In this document: positions 8,699-16,876 of the stretch, piece by piece
Position numbering within the stretch: the first letter of the stretch is position 1
Layout of the letters: each line of letters opens with the position of its first letter
Origin: UMGS1883 sp045636425
GTDB taxonomy: Bacteria > Bacillota > Clostridia > UMGS1883
Direction of reading: 5' to 3'
NCBI GenBank assembly: GCA_045636425.1
Contig: JAZTXM010000006.1
Span: 76,924-140,923, forward strand
Length of the DNA stretch: 64,000 nucleotides
Translations under genes and position numbers: made by a program
Notes under the pieces: model-generated
What the model was told of the DNA's origin: nothing
Databases searched by the model: none
Seen by the model: the letters and a program-made list of their open reading frames with translations, nothing else

Positions 8699-9502
8699 TT
8701 AAGATACCAGCATTTCAAGCCTTAATTTATCGGCAATCATTGCAATAAATTCCGAGTTTGTAGGCTTTCCCTTATTATTGCTTACCGTGTAGCCAAAGAG
8801 CCTATAAAGCTCCTCCTCATTTCCGCGAATGCATGCCACTTCGATTGCGTGGCGGATTGCTCTTTCTACACGGCTGGGGGAGGTGTTGTGCCTGTTTGCC
8901 ACACGGGGATAAAGCTGTTTTGTAACTGCATTTATCAGCTCCGTGTCCTTAATGCTCATTATAATTGCATCGCGGAGGTATTGGTATCCTTTTATGTTTG
9001 CGGGAACTCCTACGGAATGAATAGTTTTTGTTACGGTTATTTCAATGGCTCTGTCACTGGGGCGGTCACCTGAGGTGCTGTTGTCAGATGGCATAATTTC
9101 ATGGAGCTTTCCCTGGGAAAACTGCGGTATACACAGGAGTTTTATCCTCTCGTACAGAGTTTCGTTGTCGCAGGGTTTTATCATAAAATAATCTGCACCC
9201 AACTGCATACAAAGATTTGTTATATGCTCCCTTCTTGAGCCGCTCATTACCATTATCACAGGTCTTTGGGAGCGTGGAAGTGTGTTTATTGCCTTAAGAA
9301 GGCCGATTCCGTCAAGCCCCGGAAGAACCAGGTCCATTAAAACGACATCGGGATGATATTGTCTTATTTTTTCCAGTGCCTCCGTTCCGTCCGACGCCGT
9401 TGCAATCAACTCTATATCGCTTTTGGCGTCAAAAAACGATTTCATTTGTGCCAATAATTCGTGGTTACTGTCTGCAATAAGCAGTTTTATCTTGGTTTTC
9501 AT
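8699..9502 (-). CDS. spo0A: Sporulation master regulator Spo0A
   Basis: Response regulator that, when phosphorylated by the phosphorelay, starts sporulation. 267 residues from ATG 9502, preceded by GGAGG. Receiver: acidic pocket LLIADSN, phosphorylation-site aspartate in VVLMDLVLPGLDG, switch residues VMSGSRREH and lysine in MIKPCDNE. After a short linker comes the Spo0A-type effector domain with the recognition region SPSRVERAIRHAIEVA, which is nearly invariant in the family, and the C-terminal NSEFIAMIADKLRLE. It is not next to spoIVB, which lies 40 kb away in this window. Confidence 0.98.
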   Translation of the reverse strand: MKTKIKLLIADSNHELLAQMKSFFDAKSDIELIATASDGTEALEKIRQYHPDVVLMDLVLPGLDGIGLLKAINTLPRSQRPVIMVMSGSRREHITNLCMQLGADYFMIKPCDNETLYERIKLLCIPQFSQGKLHEIMPSDNSTSGDRPSDRAIEITVTKTIHSVGVPANIKGYQYLRDAIIMSIKDTELINAVTKQLYPRVANRHNTSPSRVERAIRHAIEVACIRGNEEELYRLFGYTVSNNKGKPTNSEFIAMIADKLRLEMLVS

Positions 9503-9537
9503 ACTCTTTCCTCCATTTTTTCTTTGTTGTATTAAGC

Positions 9538-9566
9538 ATATTACCATATTTTGGAAATTAATGCAA
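9538..9566 (-). promoter_or_regulatory. Possible spo0A promoter in a TACCA-repeat region
   Basis: Minus strand TTGCAT (9561-9566), 17-base spacer, TAATAT (9538-9543). The same region carries an inverted pair, TTACCATATTTTGG (9541-9554) and CCAAAATTTGGTAA (9577-9590), flanking the -35. A single candidate 0A box, TTTGTCGGA on the minus strand (9666-9674), lies further upstream with one mismatch to TTTGTCGAA. Confidence 0.45.
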
Positions 9567-9726
9567 GAACTTTTTCCCAAAATTTGGTAAAAATATAAAT
9601 TGCGACTTTTTACCACGATTTTTACCGCATAAAAACACAGATATATTTAAAATTCGATATTAAAATCCGACAAATCGGTTGGGCATTGCAGAGACACGGT
9701 ATGTTTTTGTTACATTGCCCATAAAG

Positions 9727-9768
9727 AAAGGAGGTGTAAAAAAACTCGGTTTTTTTTACACCTCCTTT
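9727..9768. terminator. Terminator after trxB
   Basis: 18-bp stem made of AAAGGAGGTGT plus an A7/T7 run, loop CTCGGT, directly beyond the trxB stop. The interval 9503-9726 otherwise holds only the spo0A control region. Confidence 0.9.
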
Positions 9769-9771
9769 TTA

Positions 9772-10671
9772 TTACTGCAAATAACTGCATGCGGCAAGTG
9801 CCGCAACCGCACCGTCAGCGGCGGCTGTTGCCACCTGGCGGATTTTTTTCTGCCTGCAATCTCCGGCAACAAAAATTCCCGGAACATTTGTAAGACATTC
9901 CTCTCCGCTTACCACATAGCCTCTTTCATCGAGCGTGATAATATCGGAGAATTCTTCATTTTGGGGAATCAGACCAATCGCTACGAAAAGTCCGTCAAGG
10001 GGGAGCTCTTTTTTTCCGTCTTTCCCGGAAAGGCACACGCCCTTAAACTCATTTTCACCCAGAAGTCCGTCCACTACAGTGCCTAAGATTACTTCAATGT
10101 TTTCTCTTTCTTCTACGGTTTTTTGAAGCTTATCTTCGCCTGTTAAAAAGGCGAGATTCTGAATCACATAAACCTTTTTGCTTGTTTCCGAAAGAAGAAG
10201 TGCTTCCTGAAGTGCGCTGTTTCCTCCGCCCACTACGCCGACAGTTTTATCCTCATAAAAAGCACCGTCGCATACTGCACAGAAAGAAATGCCCTCTCCG
10301 ATGAAGTCCTCCTCCTTATCAAGTCCCAAGAGTCTGTGCTTTGTTCCCGTAGCAATGATTACGGACTTACCCTCGAATTCTCCGTCATCGCATACAACGC
10401 GGAGGGGATTACCGGGGATAATCTTCTTTGCCTCCATACATTCGATTTCGGCATCAAGCGCCATTGCCTGTGCTATAAGCTGCTCAGCAAATTCATTTCC
10501 CGTCACGCTTATAAATCCGGGGATATTTTCAACCTTGGGGGAAGAAGTAATCTGACCGCCGAAGGTTCCTTTTTCAATTACCAATACTTTTTTATTGGCA
10601 CGTCCTGCATAGATTGCGGCGGTCAGCCCCGCAGGGCCGCCGCCGATAACGATTATATCGTAAACATTCAT
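9772..10671 (-). CDS. trxB: Thioredoxin reductase-type flavoprotein
   Basis: NAD(P)H-dependent FAD enzyme that reduces a thioredoxin or glutaredoxin-like partner. 299 residues from ATG 10671; GTG 10680, overlapping the nrdD stop, is possible but AAAGG is then too close. Seen: FAD-binding DIIVIGGGPAGL, redox pair CAVC in SFCAVCDGAF, NAD(P)-binding GVVGGGNSAL, and the C-terminal FVAGDCRQKKIRQVATA. It is the last gene of the nrdD operon, so it may supply electrons to the redoxin domain fused to NrdD. Confidence 0.93.
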   Translation of the reverse strand: MNVYDIIVIGGGPAGLTAAIYAGRANKKVLVIEKGTFGGQITSSPKVENIPGFISVTGNEFAEQLIAQAMALDAEIECMEAKKIIPGNPLRVVCDDGEFEGKSVIIATGTKHRLLGLDKEEDFIGEGISFCAVCDGAFYEDKTVGVVGGGNSALQEALLLSETSKKVYVIQNLAFLTGEDKLQKTVEERENIEVILGTVVDGLLGENEFKGVCLSGKDGKKELPLDGLFVAIGLIPQNEEFSDIITLDERGYVVSGEECLTNVPGIFVAGDCRQKKIRQVATAAADGAVAALAACSYLQ

Positions 10672-10676
10672 TTGTT

Positions 10677-13040
10677 TCACGCCTTTAAATATTTCTTTAT
10701 ATCCGATACTCCGGAATACTTCTGAACAACGCCGTCCTGAACAACTGCCAGTGTAGGAGCCTGCTTGATTTCAAGTGCAGTTGCCGCATCCTTGTTCTCG
10801 TTTGCAAGAAGCTTTTCATACTGTACGCCTTCTTTGTCAAGAAGTGTGGAGGCAATCTTACAGTTGGGGCAGGTTGCCGTTGTGAAAAGGTAGATGCCGT
10901 CATTTATTGCACACATGGATTCTACAGTTGTCTGAACTGCGGCTTCCTTGATTTTGGAAGAAAGCTTGGAATTGGCAATATCATATACCTTACGCTCCTT
11001 GTATTCCTGACTCTTACCATCGTTCCAGTTCTGAACAGGGCGGTAGTAGCCTGTAATACGGCTGTAAACCTCTGTGCTTGCACCGCATTCGGGACATGTA
11101 AATACCTCACCTGCTATATAGCCGTGGTTTTTACATACAGAGTATGTGGGAGAAAGGGTATAGTAGGGAAGTGAGTAATTCTCCGCGATTTTGCGAACAA
11201 GATTTGCCGCGCTCTTCCAGTCGGGAAGCTTCTCGCCAAGGAATGCATGGAATACTGTTCCCGAAGTGTAAAGTGTATGAAGCTCATCCTGAAGGTCAAG
11301 TGCAGTGAAGATATCTTCTGTATAACCAACGGGAAGATGAGAGCTGTTTGTGTAATAAGGAGTGCCGCCTTTTTCGCCCGCTGTGATGATTTCGGGGTAG
11401 TGCTTAAGGTCATGCTTTGCAAGACGGAAAGCAGTAGACTCAGCAGGAGTAGCTTCGAGATTGTAGAGGTCACCATATACCTCCTGATAATCGGAAAGGC
11501 GTTCACGCATATGGTTGAGAACTTCCTTTGTGAAATTGGAAGCAGCTTCGTTTGTTAAATCCATACCAACCCACTTAGCATTAAGGCATGCTTCGTTCAT
11601 ACCCACAAGACCGATTGTGGAGAAGTGATTGTCAAAGTTTCCGAGATAACGCTTTGTATAAGGATAAAGACCCTCGTCCATAAGCTTGCTGATAACAGTT
11701 CTCTTAACCTTGAGAGAACGAGCCGCAATATCCATCATACGGTCAAGTCTTGTATAGAAATCTGCTTCATTTTCTGCAAGATATGCAATTCTGGGCATGT
11801 TGATTGTAACAACACCTACAGAACCTGTGGATTCACCGCTTCCGAAGAAACCGCCCGACTTCTTACGAAGCTCACGAAGGTCAAGACGCAGTCTGCAGCA
11901 CATACTTCTTACATCGCTGGGCTCCATATCGCTGTTGATATAGTTGGAGAAGTAGGGAGTACCGTACTTGGAGGTCATCTCAAAGAGAAGACGATTGTTT
12001 TCCGTATCTGACCAGTCGAAGTTATTTGTAATTGAATATGTGGGGATAGGATATTGGAAGCCTCTGCCGTTAGCATCGCCCTCAATCATGATTTCGATGA
12101 AAGCTTTGTTAACCATATCCATTTCTTTCTGACAGTCTTTATACTTGAAATCAAGCTCCTTACCGCCTACGATACAGTTAAGCTCCGCAAGGTCCTGAGG
12201 AACAACCCAGTCAAGAGTAATATTTGAGAAGGGTGCCTGTGTACCCCAACGTGACGGTGTGTTTACGCCGTAGATGAAGGACTCAATACATTTTTTCACC
12301 TGATCATAGCTAAGGTTGTCCACCTTAACAAAGGGTGCTAAATATGTATCAAATGATGAGAAGGCCTGTGCGCCTGCCCATTCATTCTGCATGATTCCAA
12401 GGAAGTTAACCATCTGATTACAAAGCGTTGCAAGGTGGCTTGCAGGGGCAGATGTAATCTTTCCGGGAACTCCGCCCAGACCCTCCTGGATAAGCTGCTT
12501 GAGCGACCATCCTGCACAGTAGCCTGTGAGCATGGAAAGGTCATGAATGTGAATGTCGGCATTACGGTGTGCATTACCGATTTCGTCATCATAAATTTCG
12601 GAAAGCCAGTAGTTAGCCGTGATAGCACCGGAGTTGCTGAGAATAAGACCGCCTACCGAATATGTAACGGTGGAATTTTCCTTAACACGCCAGTCATTAA
12701 TATTAAGGTAGTTATCTACAATATCCTTGTAGTCTACCATGGTAGCGCTGATGTTACGGATTTTCTCTCTCTGACGGCGGTAAATGATGTATGCCTTTGC
12801 CACATCATCATAGCCCGCCTTGATAAGAACGGATTCAACGGAGTCCTGAATTTTTTCAACTCCGATTTTGGAATCTTTAACTTCGGGCTCAAATTCTGCC
12901 GTAACCTTTAATGCAAGGAAATCTATTATGTCGTCGTTATACTGTCTTTTACAAGCGTCAAATGCCTGTGAGATTGCGGTGCTGATTTTCTTAATATCGA
13001 AAAGTGCCAGCTTACCGTCTCTTTTCACTACGCTATACAT
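10677..13040 (-). CDS. nrdD: Anaerobic ribonucleoside-triphosphate reductase with C-terminal redoxin domain
   Basis: Class III reductase making dNTPs from NTPs through a glycyl radical. 787 residues. In order: ATP-cone (VVKRDGKLALFDIKKIS), the 10-stranded barrel core, a zinc site (CKNHG then CPECG), the glycyl-radical loop RITGYYRPVQNW, and an extra C-terminal thioredoxin/glutaredoxin-like domain of ~75 residues with TTATCPNC and the cis-proline-like QAPTL. Ordinary formate-dependent NrdD lacks this last domain. ATG 13040 follows GGGAG. Expression is under a promoter with two NrdR boxes. Confidence 0.95.
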   Translation of the reverse strand: MYSVVKRDGKLALFDIKKISTAISQAFDACKRQYNDDIIDFLALKVTAEFEPEVKDSKIGVEKIQDSVESVLIKAGYDDVAKAYIIYRRQREKIRNISATMVDYKDIVDNYLNINDWRVKENSTVTYSVGGLILSNSGAITANYWLSEIYDDEIGNAHRNADIHIHDLSMLTGYCAGWSLKQLIQEGLGGVPGKITSAPASHLATLCNQMVNFLGIMQNEWAGAQAFSSFDTYLAPFVKVDNLSYDQVKKCIESFIYGVNTPSRWGTQAPFSNITLDWVVPQDLAELNCIVGGKELDFKYKDCQKEMDMVNKAFIEIMIEGDANGRGFQYPIPTYSITNNFDWSDTENNRLLFEMTSKYGTPYFSNYINSDMEPSDVRSMCCRLRLDLRELRKKSGGFFGSGESTGSVGVVTINMPRIAYLAENEADFYTRLDRMMDIAARSLKVKRTVISKLMDEGLYPYTKRYLGNFDNHFSTIGLVGMNEACLNAKWVGMDLTNEAASNFTKEVLNHMRERLSDYQEVYGDLYNLEATPAESTAFRLAKHDLKHYPEIITAGEKGGTPYYTNSSHLPVGYTEDIFTALDLQDELHTLYTSGTVFHAFLGEKLPDWKSAANLVRKIAENYSLPYYTLSPTYSVCKNHGYIAGEVFTCPECGASTEVYSRITGYYRPVQNWNDGKSQEYKERKVYDIANSKLSSKIKEAAVQTTVESMCAINDGIYLFTTATCPNCKIASTLLDKEGVQYEKLLANENKDAATALEIKQAPTLAVVQDGVVQKYSGVSDIKKYLKA

Positions 13041-13088
13041 AGTATTCTCCCTCTCTTTTGCTAATATTTTCTAATTGTGAGCGAGTTC

Positions 13089-13140
13089 ATTGTAACACAT
13101 ATATTGTACATTGTCAATAGAAAAACACAATATAATGTGT
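13089..13140 (-). promoter_or_regulatory. nrdD promoter with two NrdR boxes
   Basis: Minus strand TTGACA (13112-13117), 17-base spacer, TACAAT (13089-13094). One 16-bp NrdR-type box, ACACATATATTGTACA (13095-13110 on +), fills the spacer; a second, ACACAATATAATGTGT (13125-13140), lies just upstream of the -35. The boxes start 30 bp apart, close to three helical turns as expected for cooperative NrdR binding. No nrdR gene is in the window. Confidence 0.88.
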
Positions 13141-13190
13141 TTTTTTGTCAAAAATTATCAATAGTACACTATATGAAATTTGTAGAAAAA

Positions 13191-13228
13191 ACGCCTTAAA
13201 ATAGCTGTATAAAGCTCTTTTAAGGCGT
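13191..13228 (-). terminator. Terminator between nrdG and nrdD
   Basis: 11-bp stem ACGCCTTAAAA/TTTTAAGGCGT with an inner AGCT/AGCT pair; the minus strand continues with a T-run. It separates nrdG from the nrdD-trxB transcript. Confidence 0.85.
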
Positions 13229-13273
13229 TTTGATGCTTTTTTCAATATCTTGTGGGTGGTACAGGAGTGAAGA

Positions 13274-13960
13274 TTATATACCACGACATATGGTGCTTGG
13301 TATATATTTTTCAGCAATTTGCTTCATGAGTTCAATTTCGTTCTCGGTAAGGGGGTGCATATTTTCGCAAAGGACATCTCCCGAATCAACAAAGTTTTGC
13401 AAAAAATATCTTTTAGCACCTTTTATCACTTTACCGATGCTCTCCATGTCAGCCTCGGTGTGCAGTTCTTTAACGAGCGTAGTACGGAACTCGTAATCAA
13501 CCACACCCGACATAAGAAAATCAATGCTTTCCTTTATATTATTAATATCGGTTTTTATCCCGGTGGTTTTGTCATAGCTTTCAAAGGAGTTTTTAATATC
13601 CATTGCCACATAATCCACAAGCCCCTCGCGGACAAGGGCTTTAAGTTTGTCGGGGAAGCTTCCGTTGGTATCTAATTTCACGCTGTAGCCCAAGGCTTTT
13701 ACCTTACTGATAAAATCGCCCAATCCGTCATATAAAAGAGGCTCACCGCCCGATATGCACACGCCGTCCATTACGCCCCTACGCTTTTCCAGAAAGGAAA
13801 GAACTTCTTCCTCGGAAATCTTTGCTTTTTCCTCTGCACGGACAAGGGACGCATTGTGACAAAACGGGCAGCGGAAATTACAGCCCATGGTAAAAAGTAT
13901 ACACGCTACCTTTTCGGGGTAGTCAAGAAGCGTTAATTTTTGAAATCCTGCAAAAAACAT
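13274..13960 (-). CDS. nrdG: Anaerobic ribonucleotide reductase activating protein
   Basis: Radical SAM enzyme that installs the glycyl radical on NrdD. 228 residues from ATG 13960, with GGGAG upstream; TTG 13978 is unlikely. The [4Fe-4S] motif CNFRCPFC follows FTMGCNF, and the SAM-binding phrase ISGGEPLLYDG is present. The sequence is of the longer NrdG2-type/PflA-like form rather than the ~155-residue enterobacterial form. It lies upstream of nrdD but is separated by a terminator and the NrdR promoter. Confidence 0.93.
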   Translation of the reverse strand: MFFAGFQKLTLLDYPEKVACILFTMGCNFRCPFCHNASLVRAEEKAKISEEEVLSFLEKRRGVMDGVCISGGEPLLYDGLGDFISKVKALGYSVKLDTNGSFPDKLKALVREGLVDYVAMDIKNSFESYDKTTGIKTDINNIKESIDFLMSGVVDYEFRTTLVKELHTEADMESIGKVIKGAKRYFLQNFVDSGDVLCENMHPLTENEIELMKQIAEKYIPSTICRGI

Positions 13961-14213
13961 GTTAATCACTCCCTGCAATTATTTCAAGGTCATTATAACA
14001 TTTAAAAAAAAGCTTGTCTATATATTTTATAAAGATTTGTTTTTGCGAAGATTGCGCCATCAGGGACGCAGGTGCAAAAGCACCTGCCCTGCTTGACGAC
14101 CGCTCCGCACTGCTCGCAGTACCCGTCTGCACACCACCTTCGCTAAAAACAATTATCAATTGTTTTCTTAACGCTCGTTGCCCCCTCGGGGTTCGAGTCC
14201 CTTCGACACATAT
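13961..14213. other. Intergenic region with tRNA-like fragments, no gene
   Basis: Contains a 15-bp piece identical to the tRNA-Lys 3' end (TGCGCCATCAGGGAC, 14053-14067), a hairpin GCAGGTGC-AAAA-GCACCTGC, and a T-arm-like GGGGTTCGAGTCCC near 14178-14191 with no acceptor stem. Open reading frames across it are artefacts of such tRNA sequence. It looks like debris of earlier integration or a dispersed repeat. Confidence 0.6.
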
Positions 14214-14246
14214 GCAAAACAAAAAAGCATACCAAATGGTATGCTT
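14214..14246 (-). terminator. Displaced original terminator of the tRNA operon
   Basis: Stem AAGCATACC/GGTATGCTT (14225-14246) with AAAT loop and a T-rich run on the minus strand. It follows the truncated tRNA-Lys copy at 14253 exactly as a terminator follows a tRNA gene, so it is probably the pre-insertion terminator. Confidence 0.7.
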
Positions 14247-14252
14247 CTTGTT

Positions 14253-14298
14253 TTGGTGCGCCATCAGGGACTCGAACCCTGGACACCCTGATTAAGAG
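14253..14298. repeat. Left attachment site (truncated tRNA-Lys copy)
   Basis: 46 bp identical to 42436-42481. It carries the CCA end, acceptor 3' strand, T-arm, variable region and anticodon-side of tRNA-Lys on the minus strand, then diverges inside the anticodon arm, so it cannot make a tRNA. Confidence 0.93.
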
Positions 14299-14401
14299 GA
14301 GAAAAAATGGGATTTTTAAAGGAAGTAAATCCCGCTTATTTCCCATTATATTGGGATTTGTCGAAAATAAGCCGGGAATTACTTTGCTCCTCAAAATCAA
14401 A

Positions 14402-14426
14402 AATAGCTGTCAAAATAGCTGTCAAA
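14402..14426. repeat. Putative integrase arm-binding repeats, left
   Basis: Two tandem copies of AATAGCTGTCAAA with 12-bp period, about 100 bp inside the left att site. The same repeat occurs near the right end. Confidence 0.6.
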
Positions 14427-14453
14427 TTTTTCAGGTGTTTTATGGTTGCTTTT

Positions 14454-15374
14454 TTATGAATCGTAGTTTATTCTATATGCTTTTAACTCAAATTCTTGAG
14501 AAGAAGGCACGAATTTATATAAGTCTATCTTTCTTTCATTTTTTGATAGTGCTGAAACAATTCTGTCAAAATCCTTTTTAGAATCAAAGTTTGCTCCGAG
14601 ATAAACTGCTGTTAAGCAAGGAAATTTAATTTTGTTGTTTTCCGTACTATTTCTAAAAAGTCTCCACTCAGATTCATGTGACCATTCTTCGGACTTTATA
14701 AAAGGGAAAAATTTTTCTTCAGAGTCCTTAAGTCGAATCTTTGAATACCAGACTTTCCGGATAGATTTTCGTATTGCTCTATACTCTGCTTTTGATGAAT
14801 CTAATAGTTGCGGTTCATATTTCAAACACAAACCCTTATGAGCATTCGCGTAATATGCCCACATTATTGAACTATCTTCTGTTTCAGAAAAAGACGTGAC
14901 AAACCCCTTTTTATGTGAATGTATTCTAATATAAATGCTATAAAAATACATTTTCGAAGCTTCTTTCCAGTAAAATCTGCATCCTCTTTTTTTCACTTCT
15001 TTCTCCAAGAAAACAAAAAAGTCTTGCATCGTCATTTTTTTATTACCAATATTATCATCTTTGAAAATTTTATCTACTTCGCTATGCCAGATTTCTTTTT
15101 TTAGAAAGAAACATCCTTCCCAATAAAAACAGGCAGTATTGTAGTGATTCAACGAATCTTCATATGTGTAAGTACAGGAAGAGTCAAAAGGATCATTCAA
15201 CTTAAATGTTGGCGCCAAAAATACATACTCATTCTCTATTTCATCTATGGCCTTTTCTACATCTCCCCTGTAACGATATAGTGGTATCGATGAATTTAAT
15301 TCTGGCACCATATATTCATAGTTATACATTTCCATTGCCAATTCACGTAATTTTTCTTCTGTTTTTTTATCCAC
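14454..15374 (-). CDS. DUF2971 family protein
   Basis: About 306 residues from GTG 15374 (AGAGGTG upstream; GTG 15386 is an alternative). Family features: the opening LYRYRGDVEKAIDEIENE, a central FVTSFSETEDSSIMWAYYA, then HKGLCLKYE, and SHESEWRLFR towards the end. DUF2971 proteins are common in genomic islands and prophages; their biochemical role is not established. It is the first gene inside the left end, convergent to nothing, and probably cargo. Confidence 0.82.
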   Translation of the reverse strand: MDKKTEEKLRELAMEMYNYEYMVPELNSSIPLYRYRGDVEKAIDEIENEYVFLAPTFKLNDPFDSSCTYTYEDSLNHYNTACFYWEGCFFLKKEIWHSEVDKIFKDDNIGNKKMTMQDFFVFLEKEVKKRGCRFYWKEASKMYFYSIYIRIHSHKKGFVTSFSETEDSSIMWAYYANAHKGLCLKYEPQLLDSSKAEYRAIRKSIRKVWYSKIRLKDSEEKFFPFIKSEEWSHESEWRLFRNSTENNKIKFPCLTAVYLGANFDSKKDFDRIVSALSKNERKIDLYKFVPSSQEFELKAYRINYDS

Positions 15375-15407
15375 TGCTTCTAACACCTCTCTCTTTTATC
15401 CTATCCG

Positions 15408-16454
15408 TTACTTCAACCTATAATAACAAGTCGCTTTTCCTACGCCTTCGCGTTTTAATTCGCCTTCGCTTACCATTTTGCGAAGAGCACCTTCAACGGA
15501 GCTTACGCTGAGAGACGGACAAAGTTCACGGATATCCTGTTTGGTAAAGCGACCAAGTATATTCATAGATGCTTTTCTTACCATTTCAACGGCGGGGAGC
15601 TTTTCTTCCACAATGGAAAATCTGTCCTCAAAATCCTTGTACGCGGCAAGAATCGTGCCGAGGATATATTTTATAAACGGCACTGCATCCTCTGTGCCCT
15701 CGTGCCATCCATCCTGCGACCTATTGAGCGAGTCATAGTACAAATCCTTGTTTTTTGCAATTTTTGATTCAAGGGATATATATTTACCCACATAAAATCC
15801 GCTTCTGTATAACAAAAGTGTTGTGAGGAGTCTCGACATTCTGCCGTTACCATCATTAAAAGGATGTATACAAAGAAAGTCGTGAATGAAAATTGGAATT
15901 GCAATCAGCGGTTCAAGTTCAAAATTTCCGATAACCTTATTATATTCCTCGCAGATTCTGTCAAGTGCCTCCTCCGTTTCAAAAGGGGCAAGTGGAGTGA
16001 ACAACACTTCCGAATGACCGTCGGGGTATGTCGCACTAATATAGTTCTGCACATTCTTCGTCTTACCCGCCATAGGGTTATTCATATGACTGTACATAAC
16101 CTTGTGAAGCTGAAGAATATAGTTCTTGGAAACAGGAATTGCATCAAAATTCTCGTGAATAATGTTAAGGGCATCTCTGTAGCCTGCAATTTCCTGTTCG
16201 TCACGGTTTCGGGGAGCAGTTTTTTCTTCCACAAGCTGTTTGATACGGGTGCTCGTAGTGACAATGCCCTCTATCGCATTGGATGACTCTGTACTCTGCA
16301 CCTTTGCAATCTCCACAAGCTTTTCGAGTTCATCTGGTCTTTGTTTAAGATAAAGATCTTGCTTCCCGGCTTCTTTATATATAGCGGCAATGAGTCCGAG
16401 AAGCTCGGAATCCCATTTTTGTTCTTTAATTAACGAATAATTAAATACTCTCAT
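15408..16454 (-). CDS. Fic domain protein with N-terminal inhibitory helix and C-terminal winged helix
   Basis: Fic enzymes usually transfer AMP to a target hydroxyl. 348 residues from ATG 16454; TTG 16466 is possible, and neither has a good ribosome site. The active motif HPFNDGNGRM is intact. The N-terminal SSNAIEGI fits the inhibitory motif [S/T]xxxE[G/N], making this a self-restrained (class II) Fic protein that needs no separate antitoxin. The last ~70 residues (FTKQDIRELCPSLSVSSVE...) form a winged-helix-like domain, so it may bind DNA. The target is unknown. Confidence 0.93.
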   Translation of the reverse strand: MRVFNYSLIKEQKWDSELLGLIAAIYKEAGKQDLYLKQRPDELEKLVEIAKVQSTESSNAIEGIVTTSTRIKQLVEEKTAPRNRDEQEIAGYRDALNIIHENFDAIPVSKNYILQLHKVMYSHMNNPMAGKTKNVQNYISATYPDGHSEVLFTPLAPFETEEALDRICEEYNKVIGNFELEPLIAIPIFIHDFLCIHPFNDGNGRMSRLLTTLLLYRSGFYVGKYISLESKIAKNKDLYYDSLNRSQDGWHEGTEDAVPFIKYILGTILAAYKDFEDRFSIVEEKLPAVEMVRKASMNILGRFTKQDIRELCPSLSVSSVEGALRKMVSEGELKREGVGKATCYYRLK

Positions 16455-16845
16455 ACCCTTAGCCAAACATTAGTAATCCGAGCCGTGTTTTTTACTTCCT
16501 CTTTTTTGCCATTACGGTGTTAAAAGCCTTGCATATACGACAGTATATGCTACGTTTTTGCCTTGTTCTGACAAAAAATAGTTTGTAAAAAATTCTATGA
16601 ACCTAAAACGGATGAAATTTTGAACAGATTTTAATGCGGAGTACGCAGATAGGCTGTCGCCTTTCAAGTACGACAAATAAAAAGATGCCTAAATTTCACC
16701 GTTTGAGGCAGGCTTGGATTGCTACTGTTTGGCAAACACCTCTCTTTCCCTTAAATATTAGCACATAATAAGGGAAAAGTCAATATGTTGCCCTTATTTA
16801 TTATCCTACTTTAAGGGGAAATTATTTAGACTACAAAAAAAAATT
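16455..16845. other. 390-bp intergenic region with structured inverted repeats
   Basis: No coding potential seen. Contains hairpin GCATATAC-GACA-GTATATGC (16531-16550), a 14-bp inverted pair AAACGGATGAAATTT / AAATTTCACCGTTT (16606-16620 and 16691-16704, one bulge) enclosing 70 bases with smaller stems, and AATAAGGG/CCCTTATT (16767-16774, 16791-16798). Candidate non-coding RNA or small palindromic repeat, upstream of Fic. Confidence 0.5.
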
Positions 16846-16873
16846 ACCCCGACAGTTGATTAACTGTCGGGGT
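16846..16873 (-). terminator. Terminator of the 624-residue gene
   Basis: Perfect 12-bp stem ACCCCGACAGTT with 4-base loop; the minus strand continues AATTTTTTTT. Confidence 0.92.
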
Positions 16874-16876
16874 GCT

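Noticed and set aside
13962..14400. Several open frames with RDSNPG-like peptides
   Set aside because: These arise from translating tRNA 3'-end sequence on either strand and have no start signals.
15408..16454. Fic toxin with missing antitoxin
   Set aside because: The inhibitory motif SSNAIEG is within the same protein, so no separate antitoxin is expected.
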